Part shown: piece by piece, positions 49,700 to 61,589 of the stretch
Position numbering within the stretch: the first letter of the stretch is position 1
Layout: every line of letters starts with the position of its first letter
From: Chlorops oryzae
Lineage: Eukaryota; Arthropoda; Insecta; Diptera; Chloropidae
Length of the DNA: 64,000 nucleotides
Assembly (NCBI GenBank): GCA_020466095.1
Contig: CM035809.1
Span: 24,241,942 to 24,305,941 of the forward strand
Direction of reading: 5' to 3'
Made by a program: the position numbers and the translations under genes
Notes under the pieces: generated by a model
Database searches by the model: none
What the model was told of the DNA's origin: nothing
The model's input: only the letters and a program-made list of their open reading frames with translations

Positions 49700-50045
49700 A
49701 AAAAGCTGCATTGGCTTTATCCCCTCACTTATAAAGTTATAACTTCGCCATTTATTCATAGATTTTGAAAAGTAATATACTGTTTTGTTGGGTAAGGACC
49801 CACCTTTAAATCAAAAATGTAAAGAAAAAAATGTCTTTTTGGAATATATTTTTTAGATGCCGATAAATGAAAAAGAAACATGTATTTTTGCTACAAAAAT
49901 ATTTTTTTTTTAGGTTTATAGGTCTACAGAATCTTAGTTTTCTTACCAATATTAAAACTGTGTAAGAAAGAGTCTTAGAGGCGTTAGTTTTCTTTAATTT
50001 GAGTGATACTTCATTTGAATTGGTCGATGCATGGCCGAGTTCTGC
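49700..50045 (+). repeat. Direct duplicate, right copy
   Basis: See 48745-49090. Confidence 0.65.
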
Positions 50046-50224
50046 TCAAAAAATCTACAATATCTCCGAAAAAAAACATTTCTTTTTTTAAAAATTAATA
50101 TTATATAAAAAAAAACGCTTTCATGAAAATTTTTTTCAATAATTTTTTCGTGTTTAGAAGGCCAAAGTCTATGGGAAAAGTGCATTGAGATCTCCTGAAC
50201 AAAATGGCTGTAAACTAGTGTAAT

Positions 50225-50424
50225 CGGCCCATTGTTATACCAAGGAGGTTATTCTTGTGTTTGTGTGAGTTTATTGTCTTATTATGTAGTGTGCGATTTT
50301 TTGAAAAACCAATGCTAGGCTTGGAACATTACACTCCGTTTCGCCTGTGCCGGAAATGGAACCTCGGACCCTGGGATCAAGAGCATAGCACGCATCCCCT
50401 ACGCTATCCCAAAGCCAATATTAA
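50225..50424 (-). mobile_element. tRNA-derived SINE, copy 2
   Basis: The tRNA-like end reads on the minus strand; the B-box is slightly degraded (GAGGTTCCATTTCCGG). Tandem with the next copy. Confidence 0.8.
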
Positions 50425-50427
50425 AGG

Positions 50428-50674
50428 GTTGGTTGGTTGGTTGAAGTGGATGCCGCTTAGGCCGTTTATCGGCCCATTGTGATACCACAATTAGTTTTTT
50501 CTTGTGTTTGTGCGTGTGTATGTCTTTTAATGTAGTGTGCCCCTAACATGCGATTTTTGAAAAACCAGTGCTAGGCTTGGAACATTACACTCCGTTTCGC
50601 CTGTGCCGGGAATCGAACCTCGGACCCTGGGATAAAGAGCATAGCACGCATCCCCTACGCTATCCCAGAGCCAC
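50428..50674 (-). mobile_element. tRNA-derived SINE, most intact copy
   Basis: Minus strand: GGGATAGCGTAGGGGATGCG (A-box side), GAGGTTCGATTCCCGG (B-box), a body with AAAAATCGCATG and a tail rich in CCAACCAACC. It is the reference for reconstructing the split copy at 15821-17072. Confidence 0.85.
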
Positions 50675-50975
50675 ATATTAAAGGGTAAGTCTGGTATAAA
50701 AATCAGAATATTATTTTTGTTTATTTTAATTAAGTTTTTTTTTTTGAGTGGTTTTTGATTTTGAGTGAATCCGAACCTAAAGGCTCACAAAGTAGCCCTT
50801 GAAATTGCTTTTCAAATTCATAAAACCCACATTTCTAGTTCACATGGAGAAAACCCACTATATTTAAGAATATTTACAAAAAAATAAAATCTAATTTTTT
50901 TTTTTTAAGAAGGCAATCAAAAGTATATTTATTTTATTTTTCGAAATTAAAAAAGAAAAAAAAATATAGAAAAGA

Positions 50976-53900
50976 ATGGAAAGTTCCGTCGATGATGTAC
51001 TCACAGGCTGCATGGCACTTTACTTTACGATTAGAAAGGAATACAAGATTCGTTGTACCCTTTGCACCACCAAGTGCGGTTATTTTTACTCAATGAATGA
51101 TTTTTTAAAACATTGGACAGTTCATTGTGAGCCAAATATTAGTTTGGTAAGTAAATCGATCGGGGGTGTCACAGAATCCGATAGCTGTCGGAATTGGAAT
51201 TTTAGTCGACAGAATTTTGCATATATATTTCATAGACAGCCGGAAAAAATAGGGTTCTTCGCAATTAAGAACCGATAATAGTTCCGATTCAAAACCAAAA
51301 AAAAAAAATTTTTTTTAAATTCTGTATGAAATTTCGATCGGTTTTAATTCCGATTCCGACAGCTATCGGATTCTGTGACACCCCTGGATATAAAATGATG
51401 GCTTGAAATTTGCGAACTCTCATTCCGATTAGATTCCTTCTTCGTCGATAATTGCACAGACAGCCCTGGGGAGCTCGGAATTCTGTCGGTGCGCCGAAAA
51501 ATATCCAACACTTTTAATAAAGCAAAATTCAAGTTCCTTTAAGCTGCTGTGCAATGCATGCGAAAATCATAATGCCTTCGATAGTGTGGAAAATTTTATA
51601 TTGCACTTTTTGGAATGCCATCAAAATGCGCCAGAGGTATGTCTGTATTTGATCCTTCTTCGATTTGAGGTCCCTTAAAAGTATTATTTTTTCAATTGTT
51701 ATCGATCAGGCGTTTAATAGAGATGGCACGGTGAATGAAGAAATCGTTGGCGATAATCAATCAGTGGGTTTTAAGGATATAAGTAAGATCAAGTATAGTA
51801 GTGAGACATCGGATTCATTGAGGCTCTCGATTGGTAATGAGAGCTCGAAGGTTGGGTTTCCTTTCGAGCAGGTCTCGCATTGTGCTGAGATCTCGAACAT
51901 TGGCCAAGCCTACACAATCGGAGAGTCTCAAGTAGTGTTTTCTCGAGCTGAGCTCGAAATTTTGACATTTAGAAATATGAAGATGAATAGGAGTAATGAA
52001 AATTCTATGATCGATAATCGAAATATTTCGATTGGGATCATAAACGGAGAAATTCCTACAGGTCATGAGTTATTAGTGGGCATGACCGAAGATATATGTA
52101 AAACGGAGTGTAGTAGTAATGCATCCGAATTGGGATATTCGATCGGGCAATCGAATGGTGAAGTTCTATCGAATCAAATCGATTCATTGAAATTCTATGG
52201 TAAGAATTCATTGGAAAATACGAAAATTAACGGCGACGATGCGAAGTGCTGTGGAGGAGGAGGAGGTCAAGAAATAACTGCAGGATTTTTCTTTGGAACT
52301 GAAAGGCACAATGGAATGACAAACTGTCTGGAGGCATTTCAATGTAATTATGGGCAAAATATTTTCGGTGCCAATGTCTATTTGGAGAGACTGGAATTGC
52401 AAAAATCGGAAAATAAAATTTGTGTGGATATCCCGGAGTCCATATCGGCTACCAGTGTCAATCAAAATGGTATGTTACTGTATATAGTGGACCCGACCCC
52501 TGGTACAAAATCCGACAAACAATTTGCAAGATATTGTCGAGTTATCGCTTTTATCCGATTATAGAGTACTGCCTTAGGCCACTTATAGTCCGGAATTTTT
52601 TTACAAAATAGTACCATGTAATCCGACAATTACAGATCCAATGGTAAGGGTTCTGGTCAGAGACGTAAACCTGGTGGAAAATTAGCTTGAACTTTTCGAC
52701 GATTGGTTCGTAAAACCAGTTTGTCTACTTCTTTGAACCGGGGATTCGAATCGGTTCATCGGTTCGGGAATTTCTCAGACTGAAAAAATTTAACACATGT
52801 TCCCACTTCTAACGCAATTTTTTACCATTTAGGGTTAAAATTTGCACAATAAATAGTTAGTGGTGGTTACTTTACTCTTATTAGAGATGGTATCGATACT
52901 AATTTAATAAATATCGAACTCGATTTTTTTTAATTTTTGGCCTATGGGAGCGACCACTGTGCATGGTTGCAGGCAAAAATGAAACCCTTCACCTTTACAA
53001 AAAGGGGATTCGGTTTTCGGTTCGGTTAAATAATTGTGAAAAACTTCGGTTCGGTTAATGGATCGGTTCATCAGCAGATAAAATCGGTTTACCGGTTCAA
53101 AACATGTTTACCGGTTCAAAACCCGGTTCGATTCAAAACCGGTTCGGTTCAGAACCGGTTCGGTTCAAAACCGGTTCGGTTCAAAACCGGTTCGGTTCAA
53201 AACCGGTTCGGTTCAAAACCGGTTCGGTTCAAAACCGGTTCGGTTCAAAACCGGTTCGGTTCAAAACCGGTTCACGTCTCTGGTTCTGAAGCACGGCTGC
53301 CACTTTGAAAAAATTTCTGGGGTTTGGCGAGAAAACCCCAAATGTGTGGCAAATGTGCTTTGTAGTATACTTGTAAATCCCGAAATATTTCCACATCTAG
53401 TCGATTTCCATGATACCACCTGAATGTCATGTCGGATTACAGAGGCTGCCCGATTACCAGGGGTCCACTAGACGAAAAAAAAAGTTTCTTCTATATATGT
53501 CGCTTTTTTTTCTCTTAGTGTCTTCGAATCATTCCCTCTCATCGAGTCCTGGACCAACGTCAACATCAACACCAACGCCACCGCCATCGCATCATGCCGA
53601 CATCGAGGTCGCGTCAACGTCGGGAAATTCCCGAACGAATTCGTCATCGAACTCATCGGGACGGAAGCGACGTGTTAAATCGCAACATCCAATGGATAAC
53701 GAAGATGCGGAGTCGAGTTTCCGACGGCGACGAAAACGTTTCAAGGCCTCTCAGGATCCAATCAGCTGTCCGATCTGTTCGAAATTCTTTAGCCAAATGC
53801 AATCGTATAATTTTCATATGAAAAAATTCCATCCGCCGACACTGTGCACTCTGTGCAACAAGGACTTCAAGAACACGAAGAGCATTCTGCAGCACTTGGG

Positions 53901-54240
53901 CACGCATCGTCACGAAGCGCATTGTCCGATTTGTCACGAGGATAATTTATGGTTTAATAAAATGCATCTGAAGAAGCATTTCCATTTGCTGAATTGCCGC
54001 AAATGCGATTTCTTTACCACCGACGAAATCGAATTGCAAACACATCAAATCGTTTGCGGGCAATTCCGTTGCCTTCTGTGCAACGCCTGCTTCGGGGATG
54101 CCAGGGCATATCGGCGCCATTGCTTCGCGTACCATGAAAACGACGAACCGTTCGAGTGTGCCTATTGTGCGATGAAATTTAAATTTTTGAATACCATGCG
54201 AGAACACCAGAGGACATGTCAGCACTATGACGGGAATTGA
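50976..54240 (+). CDS. C2H2 zinc-finger protein, four exons, 581 aa
   Basis: Nuclear C2H2 protein of unknown targets. Exons 50976-51146, 51544-51636, 51710-52469, 53519-54240 sum to 1746 nt, exactly 582 codons with stop, with consistent phases. Two N-terminal finger-like motifs, CTLCTTKCGYFYSMNDF (exon 1) and CNACENHNAFDSVENF (exon 2), have a longer Cys-Cys-to-His layout than classical fingers. Exon 3 (about 250 residues) is Ser/Asn/Glu-rich without a known domain. Exon 4 has a Ser/Thr/Pro tract, basic stretches (GRKRRVK, FRRRRKRFK) that look like nuclear localisation signals, then about six fingers from CPICSKFF to CAYCAMKFKF. TAG lies in frame just before ATG 50976. The acceptor of exon 2 is the weakest boundary. 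Paralogue identity is not recognised. Confidence 0.85.
51163..51384. mobile_element. MITE in zinc-finger intron 1
   Basis: GGGGTGTCACAGAATCCGAT at the left and the exact inverse at the right; 222 bp. Confidence 0.8.
52658..53282. mobile_element. Nested hAT-like MITE, 625 bp
   Basis: Termini CAGAGACGTAAACC and GGTTCACGTCTCTG. Flanks GTTCTGGT and GTTCTGAA agree at 6 of 8. Most of its right half is a 16-bp tandem array. Confidence 0.75.
53100..53275 (+). repeat. 16-bp tandem array CGGTTCGGTTCAAAAC
   Basis: About ten near-identical units inside the nested MITE. It gives open frames on several strands that are not genes. Confidence 0.95.
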
Positions 54241-54573
54241 GATTGAAGTTGGCTTGATTATGGCGATGAATTAAATAAGAGGGAATTGTTTTTTTTCTCA
54301 AATTCTGATGTCAAATAATATTGATAATATGGAATATATTTTTGTGTCATCATCAATTTCACATGGGCCCTTAAGAGTAACGGTGTCAATGATCGGTTGG
54401 ATTAGGGGTAATGCAAACCTCTTTCATTGTTCTCCAATTGTCAATGGTTTGTCTGAGAATAGTCGGAAATACTGTTAGATTCCAGCTGAGAAAGGTTATC
54501 GCATTTAAGGATCTTTTCAAATCTTTTCAACCCTTTTGAATGTAAGAAGTCAGCAGGGATCTAGGAGCCTATC

Positions 54574-54725
54574 CAGCCCTATTATAAATGAATATTTCCC
54601 GGGAGTTTTTTCCCCAGAAATTTTTCTCCGTGAAAAATGGAAGGTTTCCTTAGTATTTGTTTCCCCAGTGTGCAGATTTCAAATCCAAACGGAAAAACTC
54701 CCAGGGAATATTTAGATTCTGGCTG
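54574..54725. mobile_element. hAT-like MITE of the CAGCCCGATT family, copy 3
   Basis: CAGCCCTATTATAAATGAAT at the left, ATATTTAGATTCTGGCTG at the right, with CCCGGGAG/CTCCCAGGG inside. Located 330 bp past the zinc-finger stop. Confidence 0.65.
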
Positions 54726-54800
54726 TATAACAGTTTCCGAAAATTGACCTCAGTACACGTTTCAAAAGGTAGCTGAAAAGAAGCGGCATATTCTTGCTTT

Positions 54801-54912
54801 ATAAATGTCCCGGCCTATCCTAGGTCCGCAAAACGTGGCCTGTTCCTTCATTCCGTTCTGTTGAATCATCCCAGGTATGTCCTACAGCCTCGAGGTTCCA
54901 TTTAGTTGAAAG
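54801..54912 (-). pseudogene. RTE-type LINE 3' relic, copy 2
   Basis: Matches 33535-33640: CCCGGCCTATCC, GGTCCGCAAAA and AGCCTCGAGGTTCCATTT. Too short and decayed to read as protein. Confidence 0.55.
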
Positions 54913-55019
54913 GAAGTCTGCTCCTGAAGCTCTTAGGCTATGAAAATCTCGAGAATTCTTTGTCATAATTAGCTTGGTCTTGGAGGGTCTGTTTCACAAA
55001 ATATTCTAACCTATATACT

Positions 55020-55078
55020 CGTAGCTTACCATTTATCTGTGTCGGGTATTGTATTGCCAGGCTCGACTGACTAGAGCA
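55020..55078 (-). repeat. 5' end of the dispersed repeat seen at 18645
   Basis: The inverse of this segment matches CAGGCGAGCCTGACAATAG and ATACCCGACACAGA at 18651-18690. Confidence 0.6.
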
Positions 55079-55606
55079 CCCTTTCTTCTTTTTAAAATTT
55101 GGTTTTTGTTTTGGTCACGGCTATCCCCTTTATTCCTTTTTTTTATAGCTCAAAAGTGCGCCTTTGCTGATGGGGTCTAGATTCTAGACTCTAGACTCTT
55201 AGACCTAGATCCATCTCTGTCTGGACAGATTGTAAATCATAATTTTTTCTTTACTCAAAGTAATATACTATCCCTTTAGACAAGAACATCCAAAAGGGCA
55301 GCTGAATATATTTTATCAAAATTAAGCACCTGAAAGTATGCTCATAAATATTTGGTATATTTTCTTTAGTCAGAAATATGTTCAGTATCAGAGGTAAGTG
55401 GATTTAATCACATATTAAACTGGGATTTCAAGTTCTGTGGGACCCTTTTAGAGCCTATAGTTGAAGCTATATTTTTATAGGTTTAAATTTATTGAGTTTT
55501 AAATAATTTAAAGCATTCCTTTTGGTGTTGAATTTAAATATATCCCCTTGCCTTAGCCAATTAATTTGTTTTATATGTATACCGGAAAGATTCGAATAAT
55601 TTTAAG

Positions 55607-56470
55607 CAGGGACCATAACTGTTATAAATTATATTTTAAAAATTACAATTTAAGTATTATTTTAAGAGTTTTATTTTTTAATCAGAAAATAATTATTTTT
55701 TGAGTTTTATTTTTTACTCAGAAGATATAACTTATTTTAGAGTTTTATTTTTCGATCAAGAAATAAAAATTAATTTTCGAGTTATATTTTTTACTCAGAA
55801 GAAAAAACTTATTTTTAGATTTTTAATTTTTACTCAGTAAATAAAAATTATTTTTCGAATTTTTTTTTTGCTCTGAAGATAAAAATTTATCTTAGATTTT
55901 TATTTATTACTCAAAAAATAAAATTTGTTTTTGATTTTTTTTTTTACTCAGAAAAATAAAATCTTGCATAAGTATATTCCACTTTCTTCAAGTAACGCCT
56001 GAAATAGGATAAAGTGATGAAGAGTCGGATGATGATGAACACGAGGAAATGAAAAAGGCCAGATGCGAAATCGGCAACCACAATTCAAATCTAAAAAATA
56101 TTTGCATAATACTAGTGTTTGCATAATGTTGTGATAAAACAAAAAACTTGAAAATAATTTTTATTTTCTGAGAAAAAAAAAAACTCCCAAAATAATTTTT
56201 ATCATCCGAGCAAAAAATAAAACTCTAAAAGCAATTTTTATTTACTGAGTTAAAATAAAACTCTTGAATAAGTTTTATCTTCTGAGTAAAAATAAAACTC
56301 GAAAAATAATTGTTATTTCCTGATCAAAAAATAAAACTTGAGAATTAATTTTTGTTTTTTGATCAAAAAATAAAACTCTAAGAATAACACTTAAATAAAT
56401 TTTTAAAATTAAATTTTTTTATATCGATTTTAAAATTCAAAATTCAAAAATAATTAATTTTGGGTCCCTG
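55607..56470. mobile_element. hAT-like foldback MITE, 864 bp, perfect 8-bp TSD
   Basis: Termini CAGGGACC and GGTCCCTG. ATTTTAAG at 55599-55606 and 56471-56478. Arms are tandem repeats of a GAGTTTTATTTTTTACTCAG unit (about 60 bp spacing) facing inverted copies. A non-repetitive loop occupies about 55960-56130. Confidence 0.9.
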
Positions 56471-56478
56471 ATTTTAAG

Positions 56479-57890
56479 ACTTCCTAAAAGGACCAATTAT
56501 AAAGAACCTATGAGGAATGTTTCTATAGAAGTTGCCTGCGAAGAAATCGGTTTACAATAGACTTCCTTACCCCAAGACTCGCCCCGGAAAAACTTCAGTT
56601 AAATACATTGAAGAAGTAGTATAACAATAGCAATGCCCTTGGCTTACAAAGGTCAACACGAAGGTACTATCCCTCCTTACTTCAAAGAATTCCCCTCAAA
56701 AGACTTTCCGAAGCACCTTGTGAGTATGAAATAAATTCTCTATACTTAAAATTCTTTCTTCATAATTTCCTGGCATTTCATTTAAAATTTTCCCATCTTT
56801 CATTGTCATTATTCTAAATTATTGTAAATGGCCTTTGAAAATACTCGTAACTTTAAGGAACTTATGAGAAATTTTTGACACGTACATTAGACAATTGTCA
56901 GTCGCTAGCCGAAAACAAAAGCTTTCAAATTGAAAAGACTTGCAAAATGCTGATTACACTGGTCAACAAAATTAAAAGATTTTTTCGTATTTCGGATGAG
57001 ATTTCGGATGAGATTTCGGGTGATTTGAAAGGACAATTCGGAAAGGACGATTCGGAAAGAAATGACGACTCTTAAGTGGCTTGCTTTATTTGGTGTGTTA
57101 GAGCTCTACCTTAGAGGTCTTCGTTTGGGCAGCTCTAGTACTTTTCTGCAACTGAACTGATCTATTATCTATTAAAATTTCTCTTAAGCGTCTGTATATA
57201 TTTAGATTGTTTTGACTAGAGCAACCGAATATATTTAAATTGAGCACCCAAAAGTATGCATATAATTATTAAGAAAATTTGAGTGAGCACACATCTGTTC
57301 CATGTTGTCAATATGGGCAACAAAAATGAACCGATTGAAGATGGTAGCCCCAAAATTAATTTTCCCCAAACACTCCTCCCGCATAAATGGAACCCGAATA
57401 AACAAACCATTCGCCTAAAAGCACCTTAAAAGTATGCTATTATCTCTGCTTTTTCATACTTAAATTATTTCGATGAACCAATTTTTTCGAATATTTGGCG
57501 GGGCTTTTATCCGGGGATGACTGTCACTAGAAAAAAATTTGCGTTTAGAACAAATAGAAAAAATATTTGCTCCATTGTTTTTCACGAAAAAAAGAATCGA
57601 AGCGATTCGTCAAAGCCATGCCGTAAATATGATTAACTGTTTGATTTTTCAAAAAAGGTCCGTCCAACTATGCGGTCAGAATAATTAATAAATTTTTATT
57701 TAGGAACATTGAAAACGATGCTGAAAAGTTCGACACTCATTTGTTGTCTTCTTAACGTTATTATGTCACATTATTGTTCCGGTTTTAAGCAATTATGGAG
57801 ACTAATTGGGTTTTGAAATAAAAAGAAAAATATAAAAAAAAAAACACTGAAACAATGGAAATATATTTGACAACATATTTGTAGGTGACG
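56479..57890. other. Intergenic, nothing recognised
   Basis: AT-rich. A 66-codon frame at 56875-57075 with a short SDEIS repeat has no family resemblance or splice context. Confidence 0.4.
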
Positions 57891-57905
57891 ATTTCTATTC
57901 GGAAT

Positions 57906-58020
57906 AAGGGATGGTATAAAAATATCGATGCATTGAAATATCGAATTTTTAGAGTAATAGTTTTGATCTCGATATATCGAAAGTCGATTTAAAATCTTCC
58001 ATATCGAAGAATGATACCCT
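57906..58020. mobile_element. Possible small MITE
   Basis: AGGGATGGTATAAAAATATC at the left and GAAGAATGATACCCT at the right are imperfect inverted ends with TATCGA strings between. Confidence 0.4.
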
Positions 58021-58914
58021 CAGATCACCACCATTACCTATTGGTATAAAAAAACCATTGAAGGCTAGGTGGTCTTTGAAAGGAAACGGCGCATTTATTC
58101 GAAGTGGGAACCAAAAACCAGAAAAATATATCGTAAGATCTCTTTTGGAAATCTTCTACATGTTCATTTATGACAGGACTCGCAGTTTTTATAGACAAAC
58201 CCATAATCATTTCACTGATGCCTCAACTGTGGTTTCCGCGAGTCATTCGCTTAGGAATTAAGTTGGTTAGTTGGAAGAGGGGCATCATATGAATCTCATC
58301 TTCTGGATTCATTTAATCTACTTATTTCAAATAAATAATTTTAAGTTCTTAGATTACTTTAATTGGGGTAAAATCGACCATTTTATCGACAATGGGTTAA
58401 GGTATTTTTGGTACAATATTTTTTTTATCACAGTCGACCTTTCTCTTGGTGACACAGTCGATTTGACCATCTCTAAAACTCATCCCGTTGTGCATTCTGT
58501 AACGGTTTGCATGAGAACAAAGGCTCCTACTGTTTAACCCATTAACGGCCGAGGGATAAATATTTGTAGTACAAACAGCAGCCAACGGCAATTGCTTTCA
58601 ATCATACGAAAAATCATTAAAATTCCCTACGTCTGAAAATGCGAAAAAAAATATTAATTTAAACACAAGCCTCCAATCGCTTCGGCCCACACACTCTTTG
58701 GAGTCTCTAACAAAAATTTACATACTGATGTAAACACAAAACAAGAGTTCAACAAACGTTTGAGAGCGAAACAAGTTTTTTTGTTTTATCCACAATAAAA
58801 AGAAAAAGAGAAAAAATTCATCTCACTTTAGAGTTCAAAATAAAATGCATTCGTTTAACTTTTAAAGAGAATAAAATTAAAATAATAAATTAAAATCTAA
58901 AATAATTAATTCTT

Positions 58915-59165
58915 CTTACATTGTATCTTCAGACTCAAGATTTTCGAAAAGATCTTTTAAATCGTATTTTTTTGTTTAATTGCTCCGCGACATTTAAGCC
59001 GCCCGAAAAACAAGAATTCGAAACTTCGAGTTTCCATTCGAGCGAACCGACGACGACGGCCAACAAAAGACACTGCAATCGCTCGAGGTGAACCGCTTGC
59101 GTCGATGCCACTGTCAAGGATCTTTTGGCTTGCAACTCCGAAAATAAAGATTCTTACATGCAGCT
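58915..59165 (-). other. GC-richer island, possible non-coding first exon
   Basis: On the minus strand this stretch is distinctly GC-richer than its flanks, with CGTCGTCGTCGG and TCGAGCGATTGC strings, and ends at a donor-like ACAATGTAAGA near 58920. It could be a 5'UTR exon of an unseen minus-strand gene. A 66-codon frame in it looks incidental. Confidence 0.35.
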
Positions 59166-59473
59166 TAACTGCATTAATCGCGTATTAATTCGATTAATAT
59201 ATATATATTTTTTTTTTTCTTTTCAAATCAAGCTGGCTTTAATTTCGTTGATATGCTCTGCATTAACACGAAAAAATCTGATTTTGAAATGATCTTTGGT
59301 GGAACAGTCAAGCCTTGCTTATTGGAAATGAGATTTTATGGTGACATTTTTATTTGGTTTTATTAACCTTTTAATGCGTCGTTTATTAAACAAGTTTAAG
59401 TTTTTTTTCCGCAGTAAATATTTTTATTAACCCTTTACTGCATACTATATTAAATAAGTAGGTAGCACATATA

Positions 59474-59710
59474 ACCATATAAATATGTCACTCTCATAGA
59501 TATTGCGCGGGACGTTTTGCGCCAGTTAGAAAGAGATTTTACTCGGCAGACAAAAAAAGAGCGAGAGAGAAGTATTTTTGGTGAGTACCGAAGTGAAAAA
59601 TGCTCATTTTGGTGGGTACCCAAGACCGTGGTGGGTACCGAAGACCGTGTTGAAAAGAACCAAAATGGAAACGGCTCCTGAGTGACATATAATATATAGT
59701 TATATATGGT
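59474..59710 (+). mobile_element. MITE of the ACCATATAT family, copy 2
   Basis: ACCATATAAATATGTCACTC at the left; GAGTGACATATAATATATAG ending ATATATGGT at the right. Internal GGTGGGTACC(C/G)AAGACCGT repeats. Confidence 0.8.
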
Positions 59711-59754
59711 AGGTAGACAAAGTAATTTTCGCAAAAAACTTCAATGATAAATAT

Positions 59755-60164
59755 TAGAGCTGTAAAATATCGTTACTATTCCGTTAAAAGTAACGATTAC
59801 TCTAGTCAGTAATCAATAACGTCTCGTTACTGATGGAAGTATCTCGTTACTAGAACTTTTTTTGCATACATGCCAGCTGATGGTTGCCAGAGTAATAAAG
59901 TACTAGTGTATTGGGTGCACAAAACAGTTTGGTAGTAGAGTGAGTTGAGTTGATATTTGGTTACTAAATACTGGGTGAAGATTCAAAGAGCATGCGAGAT
60001 TTTGATTACTTTATCAACATTGAGTTATTCATGCAACGGTATTCGTTAGTCAACAATATTTGAAAAAATATGAGTACTTAGTAACGAGTACTTAGTAACG
60101 ATTACTTGACGAAAAATATCGAATACACTCGAGTAGTGTAAATTTTAGCATTTTTACAGCTCTA
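59755..60164. mobile_element. hAT-like MITE, 410 bp, perfect 8-bp TSD
   Basis: Termini TAGAGCTGTAAAA and TTTTTACAGCTCTA. ATAAATAT at 59747-59754 and 60165-60172. The interior has several GTAACGATTACT-type strings. Confidence 0.92.
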
Positions 60165-60221
60165 ATAAATATATCTCGTTTGTTTTTTATCAAAAAATAC
60201 CCATGCTTCCGTTTTTTTCTG

Positions 60222-61051
60222 ACCATATATTACTATATATGTCACTGCCATAGATTTTGGGCGGGACATTTCGCGCCAGTTAGAAAGAGATGTTACTCGG
60301 CAGGCAAAAAAAGAGCGAGAGAGAAATACTTTTGGTGAGTACTTAAGTGAAAAGTGCTCATTTTGGTGGGTACCCAAGACCGTGTTGAAAAGAGCCAAAA
60401 TAGAAACAGCTCCTTAGTGACATATATAGTAGAGATGCCGCGGATATCCGGTTACTATCCGGTATCCGGCATATCCGGCATAAAATGAACTATTCGGCCG
60501 GATGCCGGATACTAACTCATTATCCGGCCGGATACCGGATATTAAAAAATTTCAAAGTTTTTCATTAAATCTCCTTGAAGGAAGCCCTTTATGAAATAAT
60601 TAAGTAGAACAAAACGATTTGTAATGATGACGACTTTTATGTGTTTATGTATTTCAAAAAATCAAAAAAAAAACGTACAAAATCCTTAGATACTGGAGCG
60701 AAACAAGTGAGAATGACGGAGATGCAATAATTCGGCTTGTGTCATTTATTTCTTTCCAGTCTTGAATGAAAACTTGAACGTGTGGCTGCCATGTCAAGTC
60801 GAAATTCATTTGAAAAATAATAATTCAGTATTTGAGTGTGTGAATGAAAAGGAATGCATAAATTTCGAGTTTTTTATTCAGATTCGGATTCTAGAGCATG
60901 CCTGAATAAAGCTACTTTTGAATTTGGGAAAAAATTCAACTATCCGGTTGCCGGATATCCGGCTATCCGGCCTCGCAGCTTGCCGGATATCCGGTATCCG
61001 GTATCCGGAAAAATCACTATCCGCGGCATCTCTAATATATAGTTATATATG
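60222..61051 (+). mobile_element. MITE of the ACCATATAT family, copy 3, interrupted
   Basis: Matches copy 2 from ACCATATATTACTATATATG to TCCTTAGTGACATATATAG, then is broken inside its right terminal repeat by the hAT-like element 60430-61034. Confidence 0.82.
60430..61034. mobile_element. hAT-like MITE, 605 bp, perfect 8-bp TSD
   Basis: Termini TAGAGATGCCGCGGATA and the inverse. ATATATAG at 60422-60429 and 61035-61042. Subterminal clusters of TATCCGGTATCCGG-type strings at both ends. Confidence 0.93.
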
Positions 61052-61589
61052 TTTCTGAAAGAAACCATATATGGGCATTTCTACACGGACGCGACACTTA
61101 CTTAAATCCCAAATCGAAGAATGCAATAAATAGTACTTTTATTTCTAAATACTTACTTTCGTGCTGCTCATGCGAAATTTTATTTTTCATCAAAATTTCT
61201 ATCCAGATCCAAAGGCATCAGACATATACGGACGCGACAAAAACGTTCCAGGAAATGCTCATATGCAATAAAGGGTTAAATTGTTTTCGAAAAAAAAATT
61301 TTCTTATAAAAGATAATTTTGATCTGTTGAAATGATAATCAGCACACAGGGTTGCATTTACTATGTCATAAATTTTTATGGTCATAGCCATTGTTAAAAA
61401 TTTTTGAAATACACTGTAAAAAAAAATAACTTAACACATATCTTGAGTTTGCAGATTCATAATCAATGCAACTGTATTATAATTGATATCACGCAGGGTT
61501 GCATTTCGCATTTCCTCAATTTTAGAGGAATGCGGTTTCGAAACCTTGAAAAAAAAATACCATAACAATGAAATTCAATAATATGTATT

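Larger units (their letters stand above)
52487..53468. mobile_element. TA-flanked element filling zinc-finger intron 3
   Basis: Left GTGGACCCGACCCCTGGTAC, right ACCAGGGGTCCAC, with TA at both flanks. Inner TGTCGGATT strings are also inverted. It hosts a second element (52658-53282). Confidence 0.65.

Noticed and set aside
53036..53308. Frames with FGSKPVRFKTG repeats
   Set aside because: Product of the 16-bp tandem array inside a MITE.
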